This document shows positions 45,365 through 55,194 of a stretch of DNA of 64,000 nucleotides, one piece after another. The stretch is from the NCBI GenBank assembly GCA_965223835.1, contig CBDCXQ010000001.1, positions 1,922,001 to 1,986,000 of the forward strand. Direction: 5' to 3'. Source of the DNA: CAVYXZ01 sp965223835. Lineage in GTDB: Bacteria > Chloroflexota > Anaerolineae > Aggregatilineales > Phototrophicaceae. The position numbers were made by a program, and so were the translations under genes. The notes beneath the pieces were generated by a model. That model did not search any database. It was not told the origin of the DNA and was given only the letters and a program-made list of their open reading frames with translations. Within the stretch, counting starts at the first letter, position 1. Every line of letters starts with the position of its first letter.

Positions 45365-46711
45365 GTGTTAGTTCGTCGTTCATGGACACTCATTAGTATC
45401 TTGATTGTGTTGACACTGGCTATCGGTGCCAGCACGGTCGTTGCTCAGGATGATCTGGAGCCGGTCACGATTACTTATTGGACCGACCCAGCCCTTGCCA
45501 GGCCCACTACTCTGCCTGAGTTTGATGGAATAGCGCAGTTTGAGCAGTGGCAGGCCGAACAATTTATGGAAATGTATCCGCACGTTACCGTAGAGGTTCG
45601 GGGTCTGGACTGGCCGGACCTACCGCAGGTCGTCCCAGCAGCGATTGCGGCTGGTGACCCACCGGATATTCTGAAAGATTATCTGGGACGGACATCAGGT
45701 TACGGGATTGAGGAAGTGACCGTTGACCTTTTCGAGTTGCTGCCGCAGGAAGAAATCGACGATCTGCTACCGGGGTTGGTTGACCTGTACACGATCAATG
45801 GTCGCTTGCACGCGATGCCGACGTATTTCTGGAATCACGCGATGATCGTCAACAAAGGGTTGTTCGATGAAGCCGGTTTAGGTGATCTGATTCCTACGGA
45901 TGACTACGACTGGACCTTCGATGAATTCTATGATGCCATTACCCAGCTCAAAGCCGCCAACCCGGATGTCGAATTCCCATTTGCCTTGCAGGTTGCATCG
46001 GAACAGGGTGATTACGATTTTCATGGCTTTATTTGGGGAGCAGGTGGCGAAATCTGGCAGCCGGACTGTAGTGCGCCAGCCTTTGACGATCCCGGAACAC
46101 TCGCTGGTGTCTCGTTCGTGAACCAATTGTATCAGGAAGGGTTAATTAATCCTGATGCAACGACGGCCAGTTATGATGAGATGGTGAACTATGTCTATAC
46201 GGGTAAGAGTGCTGTCGTCGGTGGTGGTCTGGGCGTTTTCAATGTCAGACTTCCACAAGCACAAGCTGATGGGTTGGTAACCGTCGAAGCCTGGGATCCC
46301 GTGGTGATGATGTACCCGCATGCTGAAGGCGAAACCAACGGGCTGGCCGTTGGGCCAACCGGTTTTGCTGTCTTTGACAAAGGCCGCTCGGAATATGAGA
46401 TGGAGTGGATTAAAGAGTTCTTGCTCTTCCTCAATTCGTCTGAATCTCAGATTACCTATACTCAAAATAACAGCCAGTTTCCAGCAAGGGTATCTGCTGG
46501 TATACCACTGGAAGATGATCCAAACTATGTGCTGTCAATTGAATTGGTTCAGGAACGGGGCACTGAAAGTATGGGCCTTTCCTGCGAAGGCTTCTACGAT
46601 GTTCGCATTGCCCAACCTCCTGCCTGGCAGGCGATGTTCCTCGGTCAAAGTACACCGGAAGAAACACTTCAGATGTTGACCGATGAGGCTGATTTCCTCC
46701 TCGGCGGCTAG
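45365..46711 (+). CDS. Extracellular solute-binding protein, family 1
   Basis: About 448 residues. A Sec signal (VRRSWTLISILIVLTLAIG) ends near VVAQ. The mature protein follows the family-1 pattern (TYWTDPALARP; HVTVEVRGLDWPDL; NHAMIVNKGLFDEAGL). A GTG start at 45365 is chosen because GGAGGA at 45354-45359 is ideally spaced. It would deliver a carbohydrate-type or related solute to the two permeases that follow. No ATPase gene is present nearby. Confidence 0.9.
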   Translation: MLVRRSWTLISILIVLTLAIGASTVVAQDDLEPVTITYWTDPALARPTTLPEFDGIAQFEQWQAEQFMEMYPHVTVEVRGLDWPDLPQVVPAAIAAGDPPDILKDYLGRTSGYGIEEVTVDLFELLPQEEIDDLLPGLVDLYTINGRLHAMPTYFWNHAMIVNKGLFDEAGLGDLIPTDDYDWTFDEFYDAITQLKAANPDVEFPFALQVASEQGDYDFHGFIWGAGGEIWQPDCSAPAFDDPGTLAGVSFVNQLYQEGLINPDATTASYDEMVNYVYTGKSAVVGGGLGVFNVRLPQAQADGLVTVEAWDPVVMMYPHAEGETNGLAVGPTGFAVFDKGRSEYEMEWIKEFLLFLNSSESQITYTQNNSQFPARVSAGIPLEDDPNYVLSIELVQERGTESMGLSCEGFYDVRIAQPPAWQAMFLGQSTPEETLQMLTDEADFLLGG

Positions 46712-46733
46712 GTAAGATATTTAATCCATCTTC

Positions 46734-46762
46734 GGCAAGGCTCTTGATGAAAGGGTCTTGCC
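46734..46762 (+). promoter_or_regulatory. Stem-loop after the second binding-protein gene
   Basis: GGCAAGGCTCTT pairs with AAGGGTCTTGCC over about 12 positions, including two G-T wobbles, with a 5-base loop. It has the same location as the hairpins after the first binding-protein gene and could stabilise the upstream message. Confidence 0.65.
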
Positions 46763-46794
46763 CCTATCGTCCAAACTGATAAAAGTATTCTGTA

Positions 46795-47748
46795 ATGGTA
46801 AATAGTCTGGCAGTTAAAAATCGAGTGTCGCCTAACATGTTGAGTGGTTTGCCACTCCGCATCTGGAAGGGGCGCTGGGGCTATTTCTTTATCGCGCCGG
46901 CGGTTATCCCCTTTATTATTTTTACGGTTTATCCGTTGATACAAGGGATATTGCTCAGTTTTTATCGGGCTGGCGTCAACCGCGACAAGTGGGAATATGT
47001 GGGGCTGGCGAATTTTGAGCGTTTACTAACGCGCGACACCACCTTTCTGATCGCTATCAAAAATACCTTTCTTTTTGTACTGGGCGTCGTCCCGGCAGCG
47101 ATGATTATCTGTCTTTTTATCGCGGTCCTGATTTATCCGCTAAGCCAGCGCAAGCAGACTTTTTTTCGGGTTGCATTTTACATGCCGGTGGTTTCTGCGG
47201 GTGTGGTGCTGTCGATGGTCTGGGTCTACATGTACAACCGCGAGTTTGGCTTGCTAAATTACATTCTGGAAACGACTGGTTTGTTGAATATCTTGAATGG
47301 TGGCGAGAAAATCGGTTGGCTGTCGGAAATTAATACTTCATTGTTGTCATTGATGATTGTTGTTTTGAGTTGGAGCCTGGGACAACCGCTCATTCTGTTC
47401 CTGGCGGGGCTGGGGGCAATACCGGACGAACTGTATGATGCGGCGAAGGTTGATGGGGCCAATGGCTGGCGGCAGTTCTGGCATATTACGCTGCCCCTGT
47501 TGCGGCCTACGATCTTGTTCGTTATGGTCATCCTCACGATCGCGGTTTTCCAGGTATTCGTTGTGGTCAAGTTGATGACATTGGGTGGTCCAGCCAACGC
47601 GACCCAAACAATCGTATTCCGTATCTGGGAAACCGGCATTACCTTAACCCGATTTGGTTATAGCTCCGCAATGGCGGTGATTCTGCTGGTCATTGTCAGC
47701 ACACTGGCAGTTGTTCAGTTTAAGCTTTTAGATCGGCAGATCAACTAG
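46795..47748 (+). CDS. ABC importer permease, MalF/UgpA type
   Basis: A 317-residue protein with six predicted membrane segments and the EAA loop DELYDAAKVDGANGWRQFWHITLP near residue 215. The N-terminal cytoplasmic tail has about 25 residues before the first segment. It pairs with the permease starting 11 bases downstream. Confidence 0.9.
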   Translation: MVNSLAVKNRVSPNMLSGLPLRIWKGRWGYFFIAPAVIPFIIFTVYPLIQGILLSFYRAGVNRDKWEYVGLANFERLLTRDTTFLIAIKNTFLFVLGVVPAAMIICLFIAVLIYPLSQRKQTFFRVAFYMPVVSAGVVLSMVWVYMYNREFGLLNYILETTGLLNILNGGEKIGWLSEINTSLLSLMIVVLSWSLGQPLILFLAGLGAIPDELYDAAKVDGANGWRQFWHITLPLLRPTILFVMVILTIAVFQVFVVVKLMTLGGPANATQTIVFRIWETGITLTRFGYSSAMAVILLVIVSTLAVVQFKLLDRQIN

Positions 47749-47759
47749 GGAGTGCTAAC

Positions 47760-48656
47760 ATGAGCAATCTTTCAATAGCGCCAGAGCAGTCGGTATCCAG
47801 TGCGCTGTGGCAGCAGGTTAAACGCTATTGGGCAATCCCCTGGTTGCGCTATACCGCCTTGTTGATCTGTGTCCTGCTTGCAATCGCCTCGTTGTTGCCG
47901 TTGTACTGGATGGCGGTTGGCTCTTTTAAGTTGCAGCGCTCAGCGTTTGCCTATCCGCCTGAGCTATTCCCGTCGGCCCCGACACTTGAGAACTGGCAGC
48001 GGTTGGTGCTTGAACGACCAGCGTTTCAGTGGCTGTTTAATTCATTCATTGTTGCGGGTGGCATTGCATTAACGAGCGTCATCACCAGTTCGATGGCGGG
48101 CTATGCATTTGGGAAAAAGCAATTTCTTGGACGAACTATCTTGTTCTGGGCGTTTCTGCTGACCATGATGCTGCCGCGCCAGATTTACTTGATTCCGCTG
48201 TTTATTCTGATGCGCGAACTCGATTGGTTTAATACATATCAAGGGATGATTGCGCCTTATATCGTCTATCCGTTTGGTATTTTTCTGATGCGCCAGTTTA
48301 TGCAAGCCATACCCAATGAGTTATTGGAGGCGGGAATCATTGACGGTGCCAATGAATTGCAATTATTTTCCCGGATTATTGTGCCGCTCAGTCGCCCGGC
48401 GATTGGTGCGATAGCCATATTCTCATTTATGGCAGGCTGGAACGACTATTTGTGGCAACTGGTGATGGTAACGAACGAAGGTATGATGACTTTGCCGGTA
48501 GGAGTTTCCAAATTAACGGCATCGGGCGTTGGGTCAGTTGATATTGGCGTCGGCATGGCGGGCGCAACCTTCGCTTTTATTCCAATGCTGATCGTCTTTT
48601 TACTGTTCCAGAAACATTTTATCAAAGGGATTACCGTTGGTGCGGTGAAGGGTTAA
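47760..48656 (+). CDS. ABC importer permease, MalG/UgpE type
   Basis: A 298-residue protein with six predicted membrane segments and the EAA loop NELLEAGIIDGANELQLFSRIIVP near residue 185. RBS GGGAG lies before the ATG. With the previous gene it completes the membrane channel for the FadR-linked importer. Confidence 0.9.
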   Translation: MSNLSIAPEQSVSSALWQQVKRYWAIPWLRYTALLICVLLAIASLLPLYWMAVGSFKLQRSAFAYPPELFPSAPTLENWQRLVLERPAFQWLFNSFIVAGGIALTSVITSSMAGYAFGKKQFLGRTILFWAFLLTMMLPRQIYLIPLFILMRELDWFNTYQGMIAPYIVYPFGIFLMRQFMQAIPNELLEAGIIDGANELQLFSRIIVPLSRPAIGAIAIFSFMAGWNDYLWQLVMVTNEGMMTLPVGVSKLTASGVGSVDIGVGMAGATFAFIPMLIVFLLFQKHFIKGITVGAVKG

Positions 48657-48696
48657 CGGTAATTTTGCCGGGCCACGCTTGGGATGGCGCTGACGT

Positions 48697-49905
48697 ATGT
48701 TTCATCTGACGTGTGCTGAGTGCAATTGGCAGGCAACCGATCAAGATGTCAATGCCTGTCCGCGGTGCGGGCAAACCATCGACATCGTTTATGATGATCC
48801 TCATATAACGCTTGAATCGCCCTTACCTGGTATTTGGCGTTATGTCAACCATTTACCTATCTACAACCCAGATCACATCGTCAGTCTTGGTGAGGGAAAC
48901 ACGCCGCTTTTGCGCTCGGCGAGGTTGGGGTCGGACATCCAACTTGCTGATCTATATTTCAAAATGGAGGCCGCGAATCCTACCGGTTCTTACAAAGATC
49001 GAATTGCGACTGTTGGTATTTCACGGCTTCGTGAGTTGGGCAAACACGCCTGGGCGGCAACGTCATCTGGCAATGCAGGCGCTGCTATTGCGGCCTATGG
49101 GGCGCGGGCGGGATTAGAAGGTCATTTGTTTACGTTGGAAAAAGCGTCTCCGGCGAAGGTCGCCCAGATACTAGCCTATGGTCCATACGTACGAGCGGTC
49201 ATGCGATTGGGTTATGACCCGGCAGTTGAATCCGCAACCTGGGCCAATATCCAACAGATTTGTGAGGCGAATAACTGGCAGATGTTGGTAACGGCGCGCG
49301 CATTCAGCCCCCATGCGATGGAAGGTGTCAAGACACTGGCCTATGAAATTAGCGAGCAGTTAGGCAATATTGCCCCTGATGTGGTTTATGTTCCGGTTGG
49401 TGGTGGTGGCTTGTTGAGCACAATCTGGAAGGGCTTTGTTGAATGGCAAGTAGCAGGCAAAATCAATCGCCTGCCGCGAATGGTTGCGGTGCAAGCGGCG
49501 CATTGTGACCCGGTCACGCAAGCCTGGCAAGCCAAACGCCTGATTGAACCAATCGCTGATTGCGATAGTGCGATTTCTGGTATCCAACTTACAGTTCCGC
49601 CTGATGGCAACCTGGTACTGCAGGCGCTGGAGGAATCGTGCGGTTGGGCAATTTCTGTGCCTGATGATATGACATTTGCAGCACAGGCTGAACTAAGTGG
49701 TCAAGAGGGTTTATTTGTTGAGCCAGCGGCAGCGATTACCTGGGCGGCGGTTCAGGCAGATGTCGAACAGGGGCGGTTACATGGACATGAACAGGTAGTT
49801 TGCCTGCTTACCGGAACCGGCTTTAAGGATATGCAGGCGGTTCATAATATGGTCGCGAACCGCAATGTACCAGCAATCACTGCCGAGGATATTCTATCAC
49901 TTTGA
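48697..49905 (+). CDS. Threonine synthase-like PLP enzyme
   Basis: A 402-residue fold-type II PLP enzyme. An N-terminal zinc-ribbon-like segment (CAECNWQ...CPRCG) is followed by the PLP Lys in NPTGSYKDRI near residue 102, the SGNAGAA loop and the phosphate-binding PVGGGGLLS. Relatives include threonine synthase, threonine deaminase and 2,3-diaminopropionate lyase. In an import operon a catabolic lyase/deaminase on a hydroxy- or diamino acid is as likely as threonine synthesis. Confidence 0.85.
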   Translation: MFHLTCAECNWQATDQDVNACPRCGQTIDIVYDDPHITLESPLPGIWRYVNHLPIYNPDHIVSLGEGNTPLLRSARLGSDIQLADLYFKMEAANPTGSYKDRIATVGISRLRELGKHAWAATSSGNAGAAIAAYGARAGLEGHLFTLEKASPAKVAQILAYGPYVRAVMRLGYDPAVESATWANIQQICEANNWQMLVTARAFSPHAMEGVKTLAYEISEQLGNIAPDVVYVPVGGGGLLSTIWKGFVEWQVAGKINRLPRMVAVQAAHCDPVTQAWQAKRLIEPIADCDSAISGIQLTVPPDGNLVLQALEESCGWAISVPDDMTFAAQAELSGQEGLFVEPAAAITWAAVQADVEQGRLHGHEQVVCLLTGTGFKDMQAVHNMVANRNVPAITAEDILSL

Positions 49906-49933
49906 GTTGCGCATTTGGTAATCGTGGTGGTCA

Positions 49934-50716
49934 ATGGAAATCATAAATTTTGGAGCTTCATTCCTAACGTTTCGGGTAGACTGGGAAAAACAGCCCAGCC
50001 AGACAGCCTCGCATAAACCGCCGTTTACGCTGAACAATGCCCGTATTCAGATTGAGGCAGTATGTAATATCACCGACCTGTCCGTGGGTGCTACCACACA
50101 ATATGTGCTGGGCGCGGCTTGCAAAACTGAATACGTAGGTGTTGACCAGGGTATATGGACCGTACCAAACGCGGATTTCTGCATCATCCTCTCGAACGAA
50201 AAATTCCTCATTCTTAAAAGCTGGGATAGAAATGATAAGGGGGTTATGCGTTATCCGCCATCGTTAGGGATTCAGCCCGAACGACAGTCGGGATTAGTTG
50301 TTGATTCCTACGACAATGTCAAAATAAATCTATGGACATATCCGGGTGAAGAGTTGACCTCTACGGAAGCAATCGTCCAGGCGACTCTTGATGACGCTAT
50401 TCTAGTGGGGCGCGTCGTATATACTATCGGGGAACGGTATTCGGTTTCAACGGACTGTCCGATTAAGACGATGAATGCAAATAATCGCGAAATGATCTAC
50501 CAGACGGATACCGGCCCGATTTTGTTTCCTGATTTCTCGATAGACCGTCATGATCTCATCGAGACCTTCCGATTGGCATATGTGGCGTATAATTGCCCTG
50601 AGTGGGCGGAGTTCATTGTTCAAGTGCCCACGCCGCTGGATGAAAATGTGTCGGTCAATCATTATTCAAAACGCCAACGCCTGGATTCCGCGAACTCCGT
50701 TTTTCGAGTGATTTGA
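49934..50716 (+). CDS. Hypothetical protein, 260 residues
   Basis: Not recognised. It has no signal peptide or membrane segment. The sequence alternates short strands with motifs such as TTQYVLGAACKTEYVGVDQGIW, and the C-terminal 60 residues are helix-poor and charged. The N-terminal part mentions small beta-barrel-like stretches; no catalytic motif stands out. It is 28 bases after the threonine-synthase-like gene and its stop overlaps the start region of the AstE/AspA-like gene, so it is a real operon member, perhaps an accessory or substrate-handling protein. Confidence 0.55.
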   Translation: MEIINFGASFLTFRVDWEKQPSQTASHKPPFTLNNARIQIEAVCNITDLSVGATTQYVLGAACKTEYVGVDQGIWTVPNADFCIILSNEKFLILKSWDRNDKGVMRYPPSLGIQPERQSGLVVDSYDNVKINLWTYPGEELTSTEAIVQATLDDAILVGRVVYTIGERYSVSTDCPIKTMNANNREMIYQTDTGPILFPDFSIDRHDLIETFRLAYVAYNCPEWAEFIVQVPTPLDENVSVNHYSKRQRLDSANSVFRVI

Positions 50717-50718
50717 CC

Positions 50719-51708
50719 GTGCATATTAGCAACTTTGACCTACTCGCTTTGCCTCGTAATCATCGGCAAACTTGCTGGCTCGATGTTGCTTCGCGCGTAG
50801 ATGGAGGGCAGTGGCGATTACCAGTTATGAGTGTTACTGGTGCAACACACGGCCCCGTACTACTCGTAATTGCCGGTGTGCATGGTGATGAGTATGAAGG
50901 TGTGGAGGCTATACCCCGTGTGTTCAATTCAGTCACGCCCGATGCGATCACGGGCACGTTGGTTATGGTTCCGGTGTGTAATGTGCCCGCCTACGAAGCT
51001 GGACTTCGCCATAGCCCGATTGATGGGCTTAATTTAGCTCGCGTTTTTCCAGGCACACCTGATGGGATGATTACTCAGCGAATTGCTTATTGGATTACTG
51101 AGAAGTTCATCAAACAAGCCGATTTTTTGATTGATCTTCACAGCGGCGGTATCGCGGCCAATATCCCGACATTGATCGGATACATTCATGATTCGAGCGA
51201 ACTGGGTCGGCATTCACGAGCAGCGGCAATTGCCTTTGGGACATCAATTCGTTGGGGGCATCCGTTACCTATTCCTTCAGGCCGTACCTTGAGTGCAGCA
51301 ATCGACCTGAATGTGCCCTGTCTTTATACAGAAGCGCCGGGTGGTGGCTATGCGCGGGCGGAAACCGTCACCCAGTTTATGGATGGGGTTGTTAATGTCA
51401 TGAAACATCTGACGATGATGGATGGCGAAACTCGATTGCAGCCCGTAACCCATGACCTCCTCGGCGCTGGCGATCTTGATTCTGTGATATCAGCGCCAGT
51501 TGCTGGTTATTTTCTGCCTGTGGTTGATTTGCTGCAGGAAGTGGCGCCAGGCGATTTACTCGGTATTATTCAAGATCTCTTTGGTCAGGTTATGGCCGAA
51601 ATCAAAGCAGATCAAGCTGGGGTCGTGATAATGCTACGGCGTATCCATCGGGTTCATATTGGCGATGGATTAGTACATCTGACGAGTCATTTTGAGCCAG
51701 ATGAATAG
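50719..51708 (+). CDS. Succinylglutamate desuccinylase/aspartoacylase-like zinc hydrolase
   Basis: About 329 residues (a TTG at 50713 is an alternative start). The zinc site HxxE is in AGVHGDEYEG near residue 55 and the second His in LIDLHSGGIAANIPT. The catalytic Glu is in LYTEAPGGG. M14-like members deacylate N-acyl amino acids such as N-acetylaspartate, N-succinylglutamate or ectoine precursors. Its position fits deacylation of the imported compound. Confidence 0.87.
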   Translation: MHISNFDLLALPRNHRQTCWLDVASRVDGGQWRLPVMSVTGATHGPVLLVIAGVHGDEYEGVEAIPRVFNSVTPDAITGTLVMVPVCNVPAYEAGLRHSPIDGLNLARVFPGTPDGMITQRIAYWITEKFIKQADFLIDLHSGGIAANIPTLIGYIHDSSELGRHSRAAAIAFGTSIRWGHPLPIPSGRTLSAAIDLNVPCLYTEAPGGGYARAETVTQFMDGVVNVMKHLTMMDGETRLQPVTHDLLGAGDLDSVISAPVAGYFLPVVDLLQEVAPGDLLGIIQDLFGQVMAEIKADQAGVVIMLRRIHRVHIGDGLVHLTSHFEPDE

Positions 51709-51730
51709 CTGCCTATAAGAGGAGATTTTC

Positions 51731-52948
51731 ATGTCGTTCCAGCCAGGTGCTACGGCAGATGTGATTATCATCGGCGGTGGGGTCATCGGCCTCAGCACGG
51801 CGTATCATTTGGCACGTAAAGGCGTCAAGCGGGTTGTTTTATTGGAAAAAGACCAGATCGGTGCCGGTTCCAGCAGCCGCGCCGGTGGGATCATTACCGG
51901 ATTGTTGTGGACCAAAACGGGTATTGAAGCCCGCAAAATCAGCCTTGCACTGTACCAGGACTTGTCAGTTGAGCTTGGGGACTATGGTTATCAATTCCAG
52001 GCTGTGGGCTGTCTCAATCTATTTGATCCTGGCGATTGGTCGGAGCGCGAAAAGTTGCTGCCATTATATGCGGACAGTGCAGTACCATACGAGGTCATTG
52101 ACGCGGCTGAGATTCATTATCGTTGGTCGGAACTGACACCAGATGCTGATATTGTCGGCCTCTTTGATTCGCTGGGCGGTTATAGTGAGCCAGATCAATA
52201 TGTGCCAGCTTTAGCGCAACGATGTCGAGACATGGGGGTGGACATTCGTGAAGGTCAGCAAGTAACTGATTTTTTGCTGCGCAAAGGTCGTGTTAGCGGG
52301 GTTATCACTGCTACTGAGCACATTGAGGCTGTGATTGTGGTTTGTACAATTCATGCCTGGACCCTCCGGTTGCTGGCACAACAAAATAGACAGTTGCCGA
52401 TAAAATCATTTATCCACCAACGCTACACGACCACACCACTCGTCGCCTCTATCAATATCCCGGCAGTAAACGCTAATCCGCAGGGCAGTTATTTTCGCCC
52501 AGCAGCCGGTAATCGTATTTTGGCTGGAATAGAAACTGCCGACCGCTCAGAGTATTTGGTTCCATCGCCTGATTTCCGCATGAGTGAATTGAGCGCCGCA
52601 GTTGAACTCAAAGATGAATTACGCCAGAATCTTGTGCCGTTGCTACCTGGCTTGGAAATGACAACATGGGAATCAGAAAGTGTGGGTCTCATCGCTTTTT
52701 CGCTTGATGGTGAGCCAATCCTGGGAAAGGTTCCTGGTTTATCCGGCTTGTTGGTGGGCACGGCCTTTCATTCTGGTGGATTTGCCTATAATCCGGTGGC
52801 GGGGCAATTATTGGCGGAATTGGTTGTGGATAATCAAACAAGTATCAAAATTGATGCCTTCGCCCCAGATCGTTTTGATGTGCGTGACACATGTGACTAT
52901 CTCGAAAACCAGGTCGCCCAACGCAATGCGGTTTCGCGGCGGCACTAG
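51731..52948 (+). CDS. FAD-dependent oxidoreductase, DAO family
   Basis: A 405-residue DAO-type flavoprotein. The dinucleotide-binding motif is IIIGGGVIGLSTAYHLARKG near residue 12, ending in the Glu of LLEKDQIG. The C-terminal FHSGGFAYNPVAGQLLAELV is the FAD contact region of glycine/sarcosine oxidase-like enzymes. It probably oxidises the secondary or primary amine of the deacylated amino acid. RBS AGAGGAGA lies before the ATG. Confidence 0.89.
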   Translation: MSFQPGATADVIIIGGGVIGLSTAYHLARKGVKRVVLLEKDQIGAGSSSRAGGIITGLLWTKTGIEARKISLALYQDLSVELGDYGYQFQAVGCLNLFDPGDWSEREKLLPLYADSAVPYEVIDAAEIHYRWSELTPDADIVGLFDSLGGYSEPDQYVPALAQRCRDMGVDIREGQQVTDFLLRKGRVSGVITATEHIEAVIVVCTIHAWTLRLLAQQNRQLPIKSFIHQRYTTTPLVASINIPAVNANPQGSYFRPAAGNRILAGIETADRSEYLVPSPDFRMSELSAAVELKDELRQNLVPLLPGLEMTTWESESVGLIAFSLDGEPILGKVPGLSGLLVGTAFHSGGFAYNPVAGQLLAELVVDNQTSIKIDAFAPDRFDVRDTCDYLENQVAQRNAVSRRH

Positions 52949-52981
52949 TGTTGAGCTTATTCTGAACCAGGTGGATTCGTG

Positions 52982-53953
52982 ATGAACTATCGTCAATTAG
53001 GGAAAACAGAATTAATGGTTTCGCGGTTGTCATTGGGGACCGTGGCGCTCGGTTTGCCTTATGGGATCGCGTCGCAGTCCGAGCCGGGCGTTGACAGCCA
53101 GGCCGGTATGCCGCCACCTTCTGACCGTGACGCTATTTATCTAGTCCATCAGGCGCTTGACGGCGGAATAAATTTCATTGACACGGCCCTTGCTTACGGT
53201 CGTAGCGAAGAATTATTGGGCCAAGCTCTTCAGGACCGACGCGAACAGGTTGTCCTGACAACAAAAGTTGGCTGCCATGATGCCGCCGGAGAAGTGTTGC
53301 ACGGAACAGCTTTGCGGCAACATATGCAAGAATCAATCGCTTCCAGTTTGGGTTTGCTGCGAACCGACCATGTGGATCTGTTGATGTTGCACAGCGCTTC
53401 CGTTGATATTCTGGAAAAAGGCGAGGCGCTCAATGTCCTGCAAGATTTCCAACGCCTAGGGTATACGCGCTACATTGGCGCTTCAACTTATGGCATTGAT
53501 GCCCCGCGTATGGCAATAGATCAGGGGGTAGAGGCCCTCCAAGTTGCTTACAATATTCTGGATCAGCGGATGGCCGATGATATATTTCCGCTTGCCGATA
53601 GTGCAGGCATTGGCATCATTGTGCGTTCTATATTTCTGAAAGGGGTATTGACACCACGTGCTGACGATTTGCCCGAGCACCTGACGCCACTCAAGCAGCG
53701 ATCGGAAACTGTGAAGCGCATAGCAGCTCAATTAACGCCACCCTTGAGCCGAATTGAGGTAGCTTTGCGATTTGCACTGTCACAAACGCATATCGCGTCA
53801 GTGTTGGTTGGTGTGCACTCAGGAAGTGAACTCTCAACTGCATTGGGATTTGCTAAGGCCGGGGAATTACCGCGGTCGACGATGGCGCGTCTTGAGCTAT
53901 TGCGCTGGGACAATCCTACTATGCTTGATCCCAGTACCTGGGGGCTACCCTAA
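52982..53953 (+). CDS. Aldo/keto reductase
   Basis: A 323-residue AKR TIM barrel with the catalytic set: Asp and Tyr in FIDTALAYGRSEELLG, Lys in LTTKVGCHD and His in DLLMLHSAS. The GTG at 52979 just before the ATG is an alternative start. It resembles D-threo-aldose dehydrogenase-type members acting on sugars or aldehydes. It closes the FadR-linked operon. Confidence 0.88.
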   Translation: MNYRQLGKTELMVSRLSLGTVALGLPYGIASQSEPGVDSQAGMPPPSDRDAIYLVHQALDGGINFIDTALAYGRSEELLGQALQDRREQVVLTTKVGCHDAAGEVLHGTALRQHMQESIASSLGLLRTDHVDLLMLHSASVDILEKGEALNVLQDFQRLGYTRYIGASTYGIDAPRMAIDQGVEALQVAYNILDQRMADDIFPLADSAGIGIIVRSIFLKGVLTPRADDLPEHLTPLKQRSETVKRIAAQLTPPLSRIEVALRFALSQTHIASVLVGVHSGSELSTALGFAKAGELPRSTMARLELLRWDNPTMLDPSTWGLP

Positions 53954-54056
53954 GGATTTGTCGGCATGCTCCTGGTTTTGTGGTTTTTCATGAAGCCGGG
54001 ATGGTTGGAGGCAATTGCTCTTATACGATAAATAATTCTGATAACCTGTTTGAATT

Positions 54057-54720
54057 TTAAGCGATGCGCTTGAGCATGATATGGATCGAGGCAAGATAGA
54101 TAAAGCCCGCGCTATTAAACGGATCAACCTCATAATCTTTGCTCAGACGGCGATACTTGCCGAACCAGGCAAAGGTCCGTTCTACCACCTAGCGACGAAG
54201 ATGAACCGCAAAGCCTGGTTGATCGTTGTCAGGCATGATAACCTCAAGCGCGATATGCCATTCGGTGTCGAACCAGACATCCAGATCACCGCGATAGCCC
54301 TGATTGACCCAAATTTTGAGTAAGCGTGTGGCAAATTGGCGCTCAACTTGGGTCATCAGCAGTTTTGCACCCGACCGATCATCCAGATTAGCTGCCGAAA
54401 CCACCACCGCCAACAAATTCCCCAGCGTATCAACCAGAATATGCCGTTTGCGTCCCTTGACTTTTTTGTTGCCATCATACCCGCTGAGACCACCTCGGCC
54501 ACTTATTTTGACGCTTTGACTGTCGATAATGCCCGAACTGGGTCGTGCGAAGCGACCCGCGCGGCGCCGCTCCAGAAAGCCCATTGCCCGGTTGATCCGT
54601 TGCCACGTTCCATCCCGGCTCCATTTACGGAAGTGATAATACACACTGTGGGGATTGGGATAATCATTGGGCAAGTTGCGCCGCTGACAACACCTTCGGT
54701 CGCGTTGTCGGTTGGCAATG
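54057..54720 (-). pseudogene. Truncated IS5-family transposase with a nonsense codon
   Basis: The minus-strand frame reads NLPNDYPNPHSVYYHFRKWSRDGTWQRINR, then IIDSQSVK (first catalytic Asp) and GRKRHILVDTLGNLL (second Asp), and reaches TAG at 54191-54189. It continues in the same frame with VVERTFAWFGKYRRLSKDYE (catalytic Glu) and ends at 54059-54057. The TAG most likely replaced a TGG Trp codon. The N-terminus is lost against another transposase fragment. Confidence 0.83.
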
Positions 54721-54727
54721 ACCACCG

Positions 54728-55066
54728 ATGAACCGCCCCGAGGGGGATTTCTACGCACTGATTGAAACCCATGATGAGAAAATGATCGTGCTAGCTGATC
54801 TGGGATTTCGTTGTAAAGATGGCATTCCTGCCAATCTCAAGCTTTGTCCCACAGGCACTTGGAATGAGCGCATGGTCATTGAAACCAGCTTCTCGATGTT
54901 GACGGTGATCTGTAAAGTCAAGAAAATGCATCATCGTCTTCAACCCTACCTGGAGGCTCGCCTGCCTTACATGGCGGCTATGTTTAACGTGTTGTTAGAC
55001 TTGTTTCATCTCATCCACCCTGATGCTGACCCTTACCAACTCAGCATTGCTGAATTTTCTTTATAA
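54728..55066 (+). pseudogene. C-terminal fragment of another DDE transposase
   Basis: 112 residues resembling the end of a DDE transposase: FYALIETHDEKMIVLADLGF, then GTWNERMVIETSFSMLTVIC and RLQPYLEARLPYMAAMFNVLLDLF. The Glu of the WNERMVIE segment is a likely catalytic residue. There is no N-terminal half. It abuts the IS5 remnant head to head. Confidence 0.65.
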
Positions 55067-55194
55067 TGACTCGCACCATTGGTTACTATAGGAAAAAGGG
55101 CTTCAGAGGTCTCCCCAAGAAGCTCTTTTATATTTTATCCTATCATCAGGGATCGCGGGTTCGACAAACGACCCTCTTTCTCTGAAACGAAACA

